DNA from: Ophiobolus disseminans
Taxonomy: Eukaryota > Ascomycota > Dothideomycetes > Pleosporales > Phaeosphaeriaceae
Length of the DNA stretch: 64,000 bases
NCBI GenBank assembly: GCA_010093685.1
Contig: MU006219.1
Span: forward strand, 1,321,531 to 1,385,530
Direction: 5' to 3'
Below are positions 32,871 through 43,947 of the stretch, piece by piece (the first letter of the stretch is position 1; each line of letters opens with the position of its first letter). The notes below the pieces were generated by a model. The model ran no database searches. It was not told the origin of the DNA and worked only from the letters and a program-made list of their open reading frames with translations. The translations under genes and the position numbers were made by a program.

Positions 32871-34594
32871 TTATCTAGTGTTTCCAATCAAGCCCTCGGC
32901 GAGGCTCACTGCACCGCTGAGCACACTCTGAACGACCGGATACGCAGGCAGATTCGGGTTGTATACTTTCTGACACCTCGGATTGAAATCCGCCGTATTG
33001 CCAATCTCGATGGCGAGGTCGTTTCCAGGTACACCGATCTTCGCGACCGGTCCACTGCGAGGCGTAACCTGGTCCCAACCTGGTCCCGCCTTCGGGTTCT
33101 TGAGCCAGGACACAAACCAGTCGTTTTGGAAGTCGGCGAAGGCCTGCTGCTCCGCTGTCACGCCGTTCAAGCCGGCGAAGTTCTCGTTGCCGCCAAAGAA
33201 GTACGGAATCTCGGTGCCGTGTGTTGGTCCAGGTACGGGCAGGCCAGTAGCGTAGTTTGTGAAGAAGCGGTATGCCCAAGTATCCTGCTTCGTGCTGCGG
33301 AGGTCGATAAGATAGTCGACTGGGCAGAAAAAGCGTGCGTCGCCGTATTGCGCACCGCTCATGGCAGACACGCTGGGGAAATCAGCAATGTTATATGCAG
33401 CCGTGAGCACGTCGTCCGGGATTTGCGCTACGTCGGCGTTGAAGCTGTTGATCCATTTACCAAAGTCGGCGTTCTCGTTGCCGTACACAAGACTGAAGAT
33501 CGCGCCCTCCTGATCGGAATTACCTGTCAAGAGAGGAACGTGCGAGGCGTACCTGCCAGCCGCGAAGCGTTTGGCATAGTCCTGGTAGCGCGTGATCTCG
33601 TCTACAACGGGCGTGAAGTACGTGTTGAGGGACGAGTTGAAAGCGGCGGTTTGGAATGCGTAGATGTCGACTTTACGCAGGCACTCCAGTTGGCCTTCAC
33701 CAGACGGGCAGTTGACTTCCTTCGCGACAAGGTCGAGCGCTTCGTTGGTAGGACCAACAGCCGGACCCGACTTTGCATTAGCGGCCATCTGAACGGCCCC
33801 TGCAAGCCATGTGTCGGGGTGATTCCAAAGGTAATGGTCAACCTGAACGGAGCCTGAAGAATGACCTCCAAAGACGACGTGGTCTGGGTTACCGCCAAAG
33901 TCGGCGATGTTGTCACGCACCCATTGAAGCGCCGTGTCAACGTCTAGAATACCAAAGTTCTGCGACTCTCCAGTGCCAGATAGCTCGGCGGAGTTGGGGT
34001 ATGCCCAAACGCTCTCGCGTGTGTTAAAACTGACGAAGACGACACCCTTGCGAGCAAAGTTGCTCCCTACGAGTCCGGGGTTGCTGCTTGAACCAGTGAC
34101 CATGGCTCCTCCATAGAGGTAGACAAACACCGGCAGGCCTGAACCATTCGATTGGGGCGACTTGGACGCCGAAGCCGGTATCCATATGTTAAGGTTCAGG
34201 CAGTCCTCGCCCTGTTTCGAATAGGTGGTACCGCTGATTGCTTGCGGACATGTTGCGCCATATCGTGTGGCATCAAGAATTTCGCCTTTCTTCAATTTCT
34301 TGATATCTTTAGGCGCCTTCCATCTATAGATTGTAAGCTGAAGTAAGCAGCTCTTCAGATTGCTTCAGATGCATACCGGTTTTGTCCTCCAGTTGTTTCC
34401 GCAAATGGGATGCCGAGAAACACAGAGTTTCCATGCGAGTCAAGCAACCCGTTGACGCTTCCCTGTTGGAATGGCAAGGTAGCACTTGAGTTTGCTGCAC
34501 TCCGGGGTAGCGGGCTCCCAGCCACGAGAGATCCAAAGAATACACCAATCGATAGGCTCTGTAAGCCACCCGCGAGCGACGGCGAAAGCTTCAT
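32871..34594 (-). CDS. Secreted type-B carboxylesterase/lipase
   Basis: Alpha/beta-hydrolase that cleaves carboxylic esters outside the cell. Two exons (34594-34377, 34323-32871) give 556 residues. Seen: N-terminal signal peptide (about residues 1-25); GIPFAETTGG, typical of the family start; EDCLNLNIWIP, the type-B signature 2; an oxyanion-hole YGGAMVTGS; the nucleophile elbow GGHSSGS; a likely acid in the EGAIFS region; and catalytic His in GPTHGTEIPYFF. N-x-S/T glycosylation sites are present. Neighbours give no pathway hint. Confidence is high for family; substrate (lipid, feruloyl or cholinester type) cannot be read from sequence. Confidence 0.94.
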
Positions 34595-35921
34595 GACGGA
34601 AGACAGGGAAAAGGGCTGAAGTATAGATGGGAGAGTTTGCGACGGACCGCAAATAGAGTTTGGGCTGCGACATGACTATATAGGGCACCAATTCGTCGTG
34701 CTTTCTACATGCAAGCAAACCTTGCCGGGCAAAGCGATGCGCAAAGGAAGTGCCGAAGAAAGTCCATTGTGTGGTCATCTCCGATCATGCAGGGCATGTT
34801 GTGGAGGCAGAGCGGTCCGACTCGTGTCCCGCGAATACGGCAATTTGAGCGAGTCGTGGCTCACGGTTGATACTTCTGTAGACGCCCCTTTCTGTAACCA
34901 CATGATGCCTTTTTGCACTCAACTCCTTCACATACGACCACAGGCGAAGGACTTCACTGGATCCCGTTTGATCTCCACACGTTAAACCTTCGACCGGCGG
35001 GTTAGTAGTCAGGCGGGTGACCACTGGCGAATACCTGCTGTTGTATGTTTTTGCTGTTATTTTAACCCCATCTTGCAAGCCTGACTCTCAACAAGCCAAA
35101 TTCAAGGAAGCATGTATGAACTTGCTCTACTTTTATAAGCAGATTAGCTGCCGTTACGCTTATTGTATTGCGGCATTGTACCTCTTTTGCACCGTCTCTC
35201 TTAGATCACTCTTAGGTCATGTACTGATTAGTTCTCCTTCGCTACCTATGGACGTACGTACCCATGCTCCGATCGGTCGTTACACCCAAAATGCTGGGCT
35301 GATGCTCGTTGTGTCGTAAACGCCGGGTGCGCATGTTGATTCGGGCCGACTTCATCGTGCACATTCGACAAACGCCGTTCTCTGACTCGTATTGCACCAA
35401 CGCACGCACCACCCTGACACATCCGAAAAATTGCGACAACTATATCCTTGCTCATCTGTTGATGCAAAGCTTGGTGGCATAAGAAGTTCCTCGTCGATGC
35501 TGCGGGCCACGCGCCCAAGTCGGAGTGCTCCTTCTACAGAATTCATCATGTTCTAGAATAGACGCACAGCCCGGTAGCCCGGCATGAATACCTGGTCGGC
35601 ATTCGGCTCACCTGCTGCACTGGGTAACATGCCCTGGACATGCCGCTGTCGAGTCAGAAGTATGCATGTCATTGGGCATTGTCAACCGTCTCATGGAATG
35701 GCATGGCAGATCCGCAACCCAGGAAGTTAGAGCTGTTGTCTATAGACATGGAGTGAAAATTGATGTGTATCGCAGATCCCTCCCTCTGTCAATCACTGTA
35801 CAACATCGCGCCTTCTTTCCTCGTGGAGTTCTTTGTGGTGACAAAAGAGACATTGTGGAGCTCCAGCGTGCGAACATCTGGATCCGTACGGCACTTTCTC
35901 GGGACCAGCAGTCAAATCACA
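34595..35921. other. Intergenic region, divergent promoters
   Basis: About 1.3 kb between the esterase (minus) and a membrane protein (plus). No gene supported. Several short frames on both strands lack motifs. Confidence 0.45.
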
Positions 35922-37190
35922 ATGGGTGCCAATGGGCTGGGACAGGTAGTACGTACCCTTGCTGCATCTTCACTTCCCACCCACGTGGCTTATTGACCGA
36001 GCAGGTTTCGTGGTATATTTGTACCGTGGCCACCTTCCCCTTTGTTGCTCTCCGCATGTACTCGCGATGGAAGAGAGTCGGAAAGTTCTGGATCGATGAT
36101 TATCTCGTCCTCCTGGCAGTGTGTTGCCTCATTGGCGACCTGGTCATCCAGCAGCACATGTGGAATCTGGGGCTGGGTGACATGTCCACGATTACTCCAG
36201 AAAACTTCAAGGGCATTATGCAGATGATCATCCCGGGATCAACGCTCTATGTTTCCTCTCTTTGGGCCATCAAAGTCGCTTTAGTGTTCTTCTACAAAAG
36301 TCTTGCAGTGCCTGGCTCACGACTAGTCCTTATCTACAACATCGCACTTGCTGGACTCGCCGTTACGTACCTAATCATCTTCTTCGACATCATGTTCCAG
36401 TGTTTCCCACACAACAAAAGATGGTCTACCGACCCAGACTGTGAGTGTGCGTAGGTGCGCATTCAGGATACATCCTGACCGTATTCAGATCAGTGCAGCC
36501 AAAAAGCAGCCGAAATCAACTACTGGATCACCATATTTTGTACGTTGCAACCCTGCAGCATCTGTAACACCACTGACTGTTTGCAGTTAACATCTTTACC
36601 GATGTCATCATAATCTGTCTGCCCATAACCATGGTCTCACGACTCCAGATGAAGCTCAAGGACAAGCTCGGCGTCGCCGCAATCTTCGCTCTCGGATTCC
36701 TCGTAGTAATCTCGAGCAGTACGTAATCTCCCACCTCCACGAACACCCATGCTGACAGCTTCATAAAGTCGTCCGCGCCTACTACTCCAAAAGCCAAGAA
36801 ACCATGATCACCTGCACCGTGTCCATGATCGAGACTGCCATCGCCATCATCGCCACCTGCCTCCCTGCCCTGCGTTCTATGATTCTCGGCACCGACACCA
36901 CCAAAGACAACTCCAACAGCTACGGAAGACACTACGAGCTCTCGTCTGCGCGGCGAAAAGCAAACCACAACCGTCTCAACGCCAGTCACGCCAGTGGCGG
37001 ATTGCAGTCGGCGCACGATAAGCGGAATAGGGCGCACGGATCTGAAGATTCGCTGTTTTCGGATGGGCATCTTGGGCCGGAGGTCGAGCGTCCGGCGGGA
37101 AAGATCACAGTTAATACTCAGATTGAGACTATGTTTGAAGATACGCAAAGTACGGCATCGAGTTCGCAAGCGAAGTCTTCGTTCAAATAA
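35922..37190 (+). CDS. Rhodopsin/SAT4-type seven-helix membrane protein (second copy)
   Basis: Same broad family as the protein at 7.7-9.1 kb but clearly distinct. Five exons (35922-35945, 36005-36440, 36489-36539, 36587-36718, 36769-37190) sum to 354 residues. Seen: the family phrase RMYSRWKRVGKFWIDDYLVL; HMWNLGLGDM; a YVSSLWAIKVALVFFYKSL helix; an extracellular cysteine loop (MFQCFPHNKRW, then DYQCSQKAAE); ITIFFNIFTDVIIICLPI; VVISSIVRAYY; and a long Ser/Arg-rich cytoplasmic tail. The first exon encodes only eight residues. Function unknown; no cluster context here. Confidence 0.88.
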
Positions 37191-38086
37191 TAGGTGGCAC
37201 TGTTGAAGACTAGGACGGCTGTTTTGCATATTTAGTAATTTATGAATTACGAGTTCTCAAGTACGTACTTCGATAATGGCAGGAATGACTTCACCAGTAT
37301 GCTTCGTGTAGGCTGGTTTACGCAGTGAAGCCGTAGTGCAGACACCTTAAATTTTGTTAGTATGATTCCAGATTTTTGAACATCAATAGTGATGCTGCCG
37401 TACTGCGCGTCCGGAATTTATCGTGCCGCAGGCTCGTGCTGTTTATTTTCGCTAAGTCCGCGAGCTCAACAGTGTAGCGGACATAGCCACTGCACAACGT
37501 CCATCCTACAGCACCACCGCACCCCATGATCGCAGCTCCGCAACCTTCCCTGAATCGCCTTCGAAAGGCCACATTTGTGTTTGATGCACCTGCCTTCCTC
37601 TCGATCCAAGTGAAATGCAGCCTGTCACGAGAAAGGCGCCACGGTGCTTGCACTGCACCGCTGCCTTGCCCGCATCGGGTTCGCACGCATCGGCATCACC
37701 TTTCCTGACGCTCGGGCACTAAATTCCTCGTGACACTCGATCGGGGCAGCGGGATTACCCTCGAGGGTATATCAAAGCCTCACCGGTCGCCGCTGGGGAT
37801 AGAGATATCGCACTCACGACCTCAACAGCACGCCGCACAACCGAGCACTCGGAAGTCAACCAAGTCATCGTGCACACTCGCAAGCGCCCCTCCACTCTGA
37901 ACAACTGTCCGACAGGCCCCATCGACATGCCCCGTCTTCGCGACTTCGCCGGTGGCATGATGGGCGACCTCCGCCATCGCAACTCGGCGCTCCTCTCTTT
38001 CCTCCTCGCCCTCTGGCTCTTGGGTATCCGTCATAGGCATCACGGGCCTCCAACTCGTTCTTCTCGGCTGGTCCTTCATCGCCACC
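37191..38086. other. Region upstream of a small membrane-associated orphan
   Basis: About 900 bases. From 37930 one frame reads as an N-terminal hydrophobic leader (MPRLRDFAGG... then SALLSFLLALWLL), but it is out of frame with the downstream protein. A shift near 38.03 kb would join them into one membrane protein. The rest shows nothing. Confidence 0.35.
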
Positions 38087-38614
38087 ATGCAGGTCATCTT
38101 TCTGCAGCAAATCCTCGAGAGCATCGACATTCCCGACCTGCCCCCCGTCAATGACTTCACCGACGAAGCGAAGGCTCTCGGACGCTTTGTCGGTATCTTG
38201 ATACTCAAGGGTGGTCTGGCTACATACATCAGCGTCGTGGAGTTGCTTTGGCAGCGTCTCCTTGTTGCTCACGCCTATCTCGAGGCTTTTGACTCACCTC
38301 CACGTCCGACCCAGCAGGCGCCGAACGACATGGTCGTACCCGAGTCAACTCCCTCTATGGTTCCAGCCGGGACTACTTCCACCGACATGGTCGTCTACAA
38401 GCCGGCGCTCGCCACAGTTCCAGCCGGGCAGACTTCCGCCGACATCGTAGTCTGCCAGCCTATCCTCGTCCTTTCGACAAGCGCTCGGCCATCCAAGAAG
38501 CGCAACAATTACGGCCGGGCCTGCGCCGGCCTCCTCCGCGGTCCTCATCTCTTCTTCATTATGAACGCACCGAACAGCAAGTGGCTGTGGGATTTCAACA
38601 ACAGCCGACTATAA
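38087..38614 (+). CDS. Small orphan protein with hydrophobic start and 21-residue repeats
   Basis: 175 residues from ATG 38087, in an excellent context (GCCACCATGC). A hydrophobic segment (I-F-L-Q-Q-I-L) begins it, and a second, near VGILILKGGLATYISVVELL, follows. The C-terminal half carries about three degenerate repeats with the core M-V-V-x-[PK]-x-x-x-x-x-V-P-A-G-x-T-S. Upstream, the same frame is open and encodes a hydrophobic V-I-G-I-T-G-L-Q-L-V-L-L-G-W helix without a start, so the true gene may begin near 37930 with a frameshift, or use a start I cannot see. No family recognised. Confidence 0.5.
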   Translation: MQVIFLQQILESIDIPDLPPVNDFTDEAKALGRFVGILILKGGLATYISVVELLWQRLLVAHAYLEAFDSPPRPTQQAPNDMVVPESTPSMVPAGTTSTDMVVYKPALATVPAGQTSADIVVCQPILVLSTSARPSKKRNNYGRACAGLLRGPHLFFIMNAPNSKWLWDFNNSRL

Positions 38615-38653
38615 TCATTCAACATGAACCTACCGTCTCCCTTCAGCAAGTAG

Positions 38654-40045
38654 ATGACCAAGCGCTTCTTCGGTCTTCCGCGAGTTATCGTGGCATGTCG
38701 GATATGTCGTGATGTGTATGGTAATAAATAGAACACCCTTACTAATAATGAGCGTAGAAAAGTCCGACTCCCCGCATTTCGCCGCGTGTCGTCATTTCGT
38801 CGGATGATCAAATTCGTCTCGGCGAGTCCATTAACTCTGTGCAAGAGCAGCTTGCAACTGAACCTCCATCTGAGGTTGAGCAAGACCAGACCGAGGATGG
38901 CGGTAGTTCGCCGCGTCGGTCTGATGATCAAGTTCATCTTGACGAGGCCACTAACTCTGTGCAAGAGCAGCCGGCAATTGCGACACCGCCTGAGGTCGAG
39001 CAAGACCAGACTGCGGATGCTGGTAGTTCGCCGCGTATTGCCACCTTGACGCTTCATCGAACTTGTCCTAAGGAGTCCACGGATTCTTTGTTAGAGGTCA
39101 TGGCGGCCTGGTCGCCATTACAAGTTCGTCCTGAGAAGTCCATTGATTCTAAGCAGCTAGCGACCGAAGCTACGCCTCGGGTTGAGCGAGACCAGGCTAA
39201 GAATGGCGATGGTTCAGTCGTAAGTTTCTTCTTCTGGAATTCGACCTGCTTCACACTACTAATGCCACCTCAGGACAACACTTCGAACTCTGCGCGCCAG
39301 CCAGATAACGAGCCGGCAAGCACCCAGGAGGCCGATGCTGCAGCTCCTCCAGACCTGCAGGCCGGTGTGAACAACCAGAATACTGATGCTGCGACTTCAT
39401 CAGATTCGCAGACTGGCGCTGGAAGTGCGACTGCATCAAACCAGCAGACCGACGCCGATGCTGCAGCTCTGCCAAACCAACAAGCCAGTGTGAACAATCG
39501 AACCACCAGCAATAATCCGACTTTAGACCATATCGGTGACTTCATCATGCCTGGAGTTTATACCACTGGAGATGATACGCCACCCGGTCGGGGCACCAAG
39601 CGCAACATCTACGGCCATGGCAAGATCTGGAGGTACCATGCCCCCCAGCCCCGCCTCCCTCTAGCTAAGCGGATGCGTTTCAACGAGGACGAGCCGGTTT
39701 ATGACGATATATGGCGCATTGGTGATCCGCCGAATAGGTTCTTCGATCCTAATCATATGTGCCCTGAATTTTTCACGCTTCATAGAGGACTTGCGCCTGA
39801 AACATGGCATTATGATTTTAGGGGTTGGTATGTCTCCTGCTGAGGGGTATGCCGTTGGTCGAATGGCCTCTCCCATCTTCACCCACCCAAAGGGATTCGA
39901 CATAACAGGATTACCGCCATCGAGCGGTACACCGTTTGTCGGATCGCATGTCCCACTCTTCCTCGCGCACCCGAAACAACACATGTTCGAGGGCCGCCAT
40001 CGAGCGGTTCCATACATGCCAGATCGCACACGCAACTATGGGTAG
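38654..40045 (+). pseudogene. Orphan repeat protein, probable frameshift near its end
   Basis: Exons 38654-38713, 38758-39219 and 39274 onward; both introns have good branch and acceptor sites, and the second is an in-frame 54 bases. The N-terminal part contains two 44-residue repeats (core S-S-P-R-R-S-D-D-Q, N-S-V-Q-E-Q, E-V-E-Q-D-Q-T). Then comes an Ala/Asp/Asn/Gln-rich linker with repeated Q-A-G-V-N-N or Q-T-G-A phrases, and a distinct C-terminal domain (NIYGHGKIWRYHAPQPR, RFNEDEPVYDDIWRIGDPP, HMCPEFFTLHRG). The frame stops at 39843 just after FRGW, but the neighbouring frame continues sensibly (SPAEGYAVGRMASPIFTHPKG) to 40045, so one base appears lost or gained near 39.83 kb. It could instead be a functional protein ending at 39843. 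Family unknown. Confidence 0.55.
39914..40007 (+). repeat. Pair of 14-base everted CCG/CGG motifs
   Basis: Two identical CCGCCATCGAGCGG copies at 39914-39927 and 39994-40007, 80 bases apart, in or just past the end of the orphan gene. They are the same family as the four motifs at 32.4-32.7 kb. Flanks are partly similar (TCGGATCGCA after the first, CCAGATCGCA after the second), so the pair sits in a short imperfect direct repeat. Confidence 0.7.
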
Positions 40046-40715
40046 GACAGGGTAGAAGGGAAGTGGGAATAGAGAATAGACGGAATGGATCAGATGGAAA
40101 ATGGGATTGGATACACATGTACATGACTGATGGAGAATCGCAGATTGAAAATAGAAATGCTGGATATGAAATGTGCTTCACATGATCTATGATAGTGATG
40201 CACGTGATGTAGAAATTGGTGTGGTAATGAAAGTAATTGCGACGAGGTCTCGCTGGCGGTAGACATTTTATCCCAATATCTCGTGCTTCGAGCGATATTA
40301 TTAGGGTTGCGATGATGGTTGTTCGAGAGAAACGTTGGTGTTGGAAGAACTGAGGCACTAGAGGGCGGCTTGGCATCATCCTCGATGACGTATTGCAGCC
40401 AGATTTTTCGAATCACGACCTCCACTAAATGGCGAGATCATGAGAAGATGAAATTATGTGAAATGTTCATGATTTATTATTAGCTATGATAATCCAGCAC
40501 ACGCTAAGAATCATTTCAAAGAAAACGCCTTCATAGTGGTATATCCAGTTCCAATTCCATCCTCCCACGACACGCATCATTGCATCAAGCAACGCGTCGG
40601 TACAGTATCATCATAATTATACACTACACTCCGAGCCGTGCGTTCCGCGAGGTTCCGAGCCTCCGCGATCCGTGCGTGTATTCCACGATGAGTCGGAGTA
40701 GATGTTGCAGGCGTC
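40046..40715. other. Intergenic, convergent gene ends
   Basis: About 670 bases between the ends of the orphan gene and the MARVEL-type gene. A run of AT-rich, GAT/ATG-rich sequence; no gene. Confidence 0.5.
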
Positions 40716-41328
40716 CTAAACCTGGCTCATAGAGGGACCGCCACGGCGCATTCCACCACGTAGGTTGGCGCCGGAGCCACGGCCGCTCATGAAGTTGAGC
40801 ACGAGTGTTGCGACAAAGGCGGCCCAGCCGAACCATAGGAAAGCGCAGGTGGCCTGAGCTTGGCGACAATTTTGCTGTGTGTTGGGTGAGCTGTTGCAAA
40901 CGCTGTTTGTGGATGTGTAGGCCTGTATTCTGTGAGTCATGGTCATAGTGCAAGTAGAAAACAGTGACGTACATAGCTGGAGCAGCTGTGCACACCAAGG
41001 TATGCGGAGAGTGCGACAGCGGCACAGAAGCCGAAGAGCACGCTCAGGCTGTCCATCGCGATATCAACAACGGGGATGCTGAACTTGTCGATGAACGATG
41101 TAGGCAGGAAGTAAAGCAGTGTGAAGAGCCACCATACGCCGACGAAGAGGGAGTAGTTGACGATGGAGTGTGTGCCATTTGTCGCGCGGTCGATGTTGTT
41201 GGCCATGAACGCTGTGACAAGAAGGGCGCAGATAAACTATGGCGGTGTTAGACATGTACTCGATATCGTGGTGCATAGCTACATACCTGCCAGGCACGAA
41301 GGCCCATGGAGACTGCTCGCGACACCAT
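40716..41328 (-). CDS. MARVEL-domain membrane protein
   Basis: Four-helix membrane protein of the MARVEL/Nce102-like type, associated with plasma-membrane microdomains. Three exons (41328-41287, 41236-40973, 40922-40716) give 170 residues. Seen: a short N-terminus (MVSRAVSMGLRAWQ) typical of the family, helix 1 (FICALLVTAFMANN), an N-x-T site in the first loop, helix 2 (VGVWWLFTLLYFLP), helix 3 (DIAMDSLSVLFGFCAAVALSAYL), a cysteine-bearing outer loop, helix 4 (ATCAFLWFGWAAFVATLVLNF), and a Gly/Arg-rich tail ending SMSQV. Assignment rests on topology and phrase similarity, so family confidence is good and exact role is unknown. Confidence 0.87.
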
Positions 41329-42514
41329 TTTGAATATGTGATGTGGTGGTGAAAGCTGCTTGAGTAATGCGATGGAGCGACGAACAAAGACTTTCCGTTA
41401 TCGAATGGTCTGGGTCTGCGATGTGAATATGTGGAGGCGGGAGTATACGAGAGTATTGCTGGTGATCTGCTGTGGAGGAGCTGTCTGGCAATATACCCAG
41501 TTAGCGGGAGTTGCGGCTTTAGAGGACTGGTTGCAGCGTCATCGTGCACAGGAAGAACGACTGGCCAGCATTACGTCAGTTGCCGCCGCCAGCCAATGCC
41601 GTGCGCCGACCGTTCCGCATTGGGTCTGTGCTCACCTGTTTAACCCGCCGATCTTTGTTATGATGGAAGATGGCAGAAGAGTTTGATGGTGCAAAAAGAT
41701 GTCGAACTGGTGTTGATCAATCTCGTGAGGACTACCTTTTTATCCTATCTCATGGAGGTCGCGTATATTCCCCGCGCGATATAGCCGTTGCGTTACTGTG
41801 GCAGTCGCGTTGCTCGAGCGATGATGCAAGTCGGCGCAGGGATGTTCCGTAAGCGGTAGCCCGCATCGAGACGCCCTCAAGACCCTTCGCTCGCATCACC
41901 ACCTGCGTCCCGTCACACACTAGGGAACTCTCCGAGCGAAGCTACTGCATCCTGTTACGTAGGGCAAAAGCCGTATGACATCTGCTGTCATCCAGACCTC
42001 GATTTCTTCTCCGCGGTGACTTGTGATCTGGAAAGTGGTGGTGTCATAAAGCCGCGCTCTACGGATCGCCATGATCTTCGACGCACTGTGCGGAGACGTG
42101 CACTGGTGGCCTGTGTGTACGTTGGTTCTAGGATTTGCATTGCCGCGCCGTGCGATACTGTCCACTCGGGGCGCATGGCGGTTGTGGTTTAGAAACTGCA
42201 TGGAAACAAGCGTTTCAGGGGTGCGAGGCGCCTATGTTGTGGTGCTTGGATAACGAATTTTGCGACGATGCGACGCAGTCCGCTGGCATTTTACGCGCCG
42301 CAACAGTCGAATTCCAGCTGTTCAAGATTGTTCTTTTTTGTGGGGAAGTAACTTTGCAGCCTTTGCATCATTGCATGACAGTGCCAATGTTTGGTGGTAG
42401 TGAACGTCCATGGCTACCCTTTTTCCCTGTTTGCGATATCCTCGTCAATATATCACTGCGTACATTTTATACCACATGTCTTCTAAGTTACAATCCCTCT
42501 TACCCGTGGATATC
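41329..42514. other. Intergenic region
   Basis: About 1.2 kb holding the promoter of the MARVEL-type gene and the 3' flank of the surface-protein array. No supported gene. Confidence 0.45.
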
Positions 42515-43460
42515 TTAGATTTCCTCATCTTGGTCTTCGTCTGCATGAGCTGAATATCTCGCCGCGGGCAGCTCAACACTATCTTTCAATGTCGGCAGCT
42601 CAACGGGTGAACTTAGCGAGGCCATCTCCGGTGTCTCTACGTACATTTCATGAAGTGTACAAGCATTCTCTCGAGTTTCTGGGGCTTGCCCGCCATCGGT
42701 TGAAGATGAATCGTTGACTTCTGCTATCCTGCGCTGTCGCTGTTTCCGGACGATGAAAACGAGGCTAGCGAGAAAAAAGAGTAAGACCGACGCTTAAGCC
42801 TATGGTGTCCTTTTTTCGATTCCACCAGAGCCCGGTCCGAGTGAAGATTGATCTTGATTTTCTACCGGCTTAGAGCTTGATGGTGGCGTCGTTGCTGTGG
42901 ATGCCAACTGTGGAGAGCGAAAGGATTCTGAGGTGGTTGATGTCGGGCGAGAGAATGCACCTGTAGTCGAAATCGAGGTCTCAGACGGTATAGAAATGGC
43001 TTCCCTCATTTCGCTCAAAAGCTCCGCATCGACACCTTTCGTCGTCATGTAAAATGTCGGTGTCATGAAAGCATTACCATCAACTGATCCCGGCCCTGGC
43101 GTGACCATCAAGTACATGGGCTCCGTCTCATTTCTTGGAATGAAGTCGTATTGAAACCACTGAAAGCTGCCGACATGGATGCTGTTAGTTTTCAGACTCG
43201 CGAGTCTCTTCCCTCCTGTATCCCAACTCTCGGCACAGAAGTATAAGAGTCGTACGTTTTTTTAATAATGTCCGCCAGGTGATGTTGAGCACGGAGCCCA
43301 CTTTAAAGGTCAGCGGATATATATTAGGGGAGATGAAGTAGCCATCCTCTGAGAATGTCGGCTCCGTCAAGGTAGGCGGGACGTCAGCTAGTGTCGATGT
43401 AGGCGAGGAGAAAAAAGCCACCACAAAGATTGTGGCACAAAAAGATCTCAACATCCTCAT
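42515..43460 (-). pseudogene. Surface-protein paralogue A, broken at three homopolymer runs
   Basis: ATG at 43460 opens a signal peptide (residues 1-25) and an ectodomain start (GYFISPNIYPLTFKVGS, then NITWRTLL), clearly related to copies B, C and D. The frame then breaks at an A-run (43258-43264 region), again at an A-run (42811-42816) and at an A/T run (42772-42777). In each case, altering the run by one base restores the family pattern: ectodomain, Ser/Thr linker, transmembrane segment (L-F-L-A-S-L-V-F-I-V), basic stop-transfer RKQRQRR, and a tail with two VELP phrases ending at 42515. The family intron is not obvious. Three breaks argue for decay; homopolymer sequencing error is the other explanation. 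Confidence 0.7.
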
Positions 43461-43947
43461 GCAGACTTCGAGACTGGTCAGTTGATAGCGTCTTTGATGG
43501 TGACGGAGAAGAGTTATAAGGCGTACTCGGCGTCTAGCAGAGGCGAGAGCAAGACGACTCTTGCGTACTATTGTGGCGTGGGCGACCATCCCCTTTTCTT
43601 GTTCAGCGTGCCGCAACAATTTCAAGGTTCGTACACTTTTGGCATTGACGCACCTGGTGTGGTGAGACGCACACCCGCCGCCGCACAGCCAATCAAGCGC
43701 CCTGACCGGCAGGTGAGCAGAGTGGAAAGATATGATGTCGTATTGTTGGTTCTCGTGTCAAAGATGTGTTCTCAGTACTCAATTTGACCTGAAGTTCAGC
43801 AACAGCTCGGACCTACCCAGAGCGGTCAGCTTGACAGTAGTCATGTTTGGATTTATGGGGCAGTCAAGGTAGCCAGCATGACAATCTACGAAGAGCTCCG
43901 CACCCTTGAATGATCTCTTTCCATTTTTGGCACTTCTTATGATCTAA
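43461..43947. other. Intergenic within surface-protein array
   Basis: About 490 bases between copies A and B; includes the promoter of A. Nothing else seen. Confidence 0.5.

Noticed and set aside
32760..33857. 365-codon plus frame opposite the carboxylesterase
   Set aside because: Antisense shadow of a strongly conserved esterase gene.
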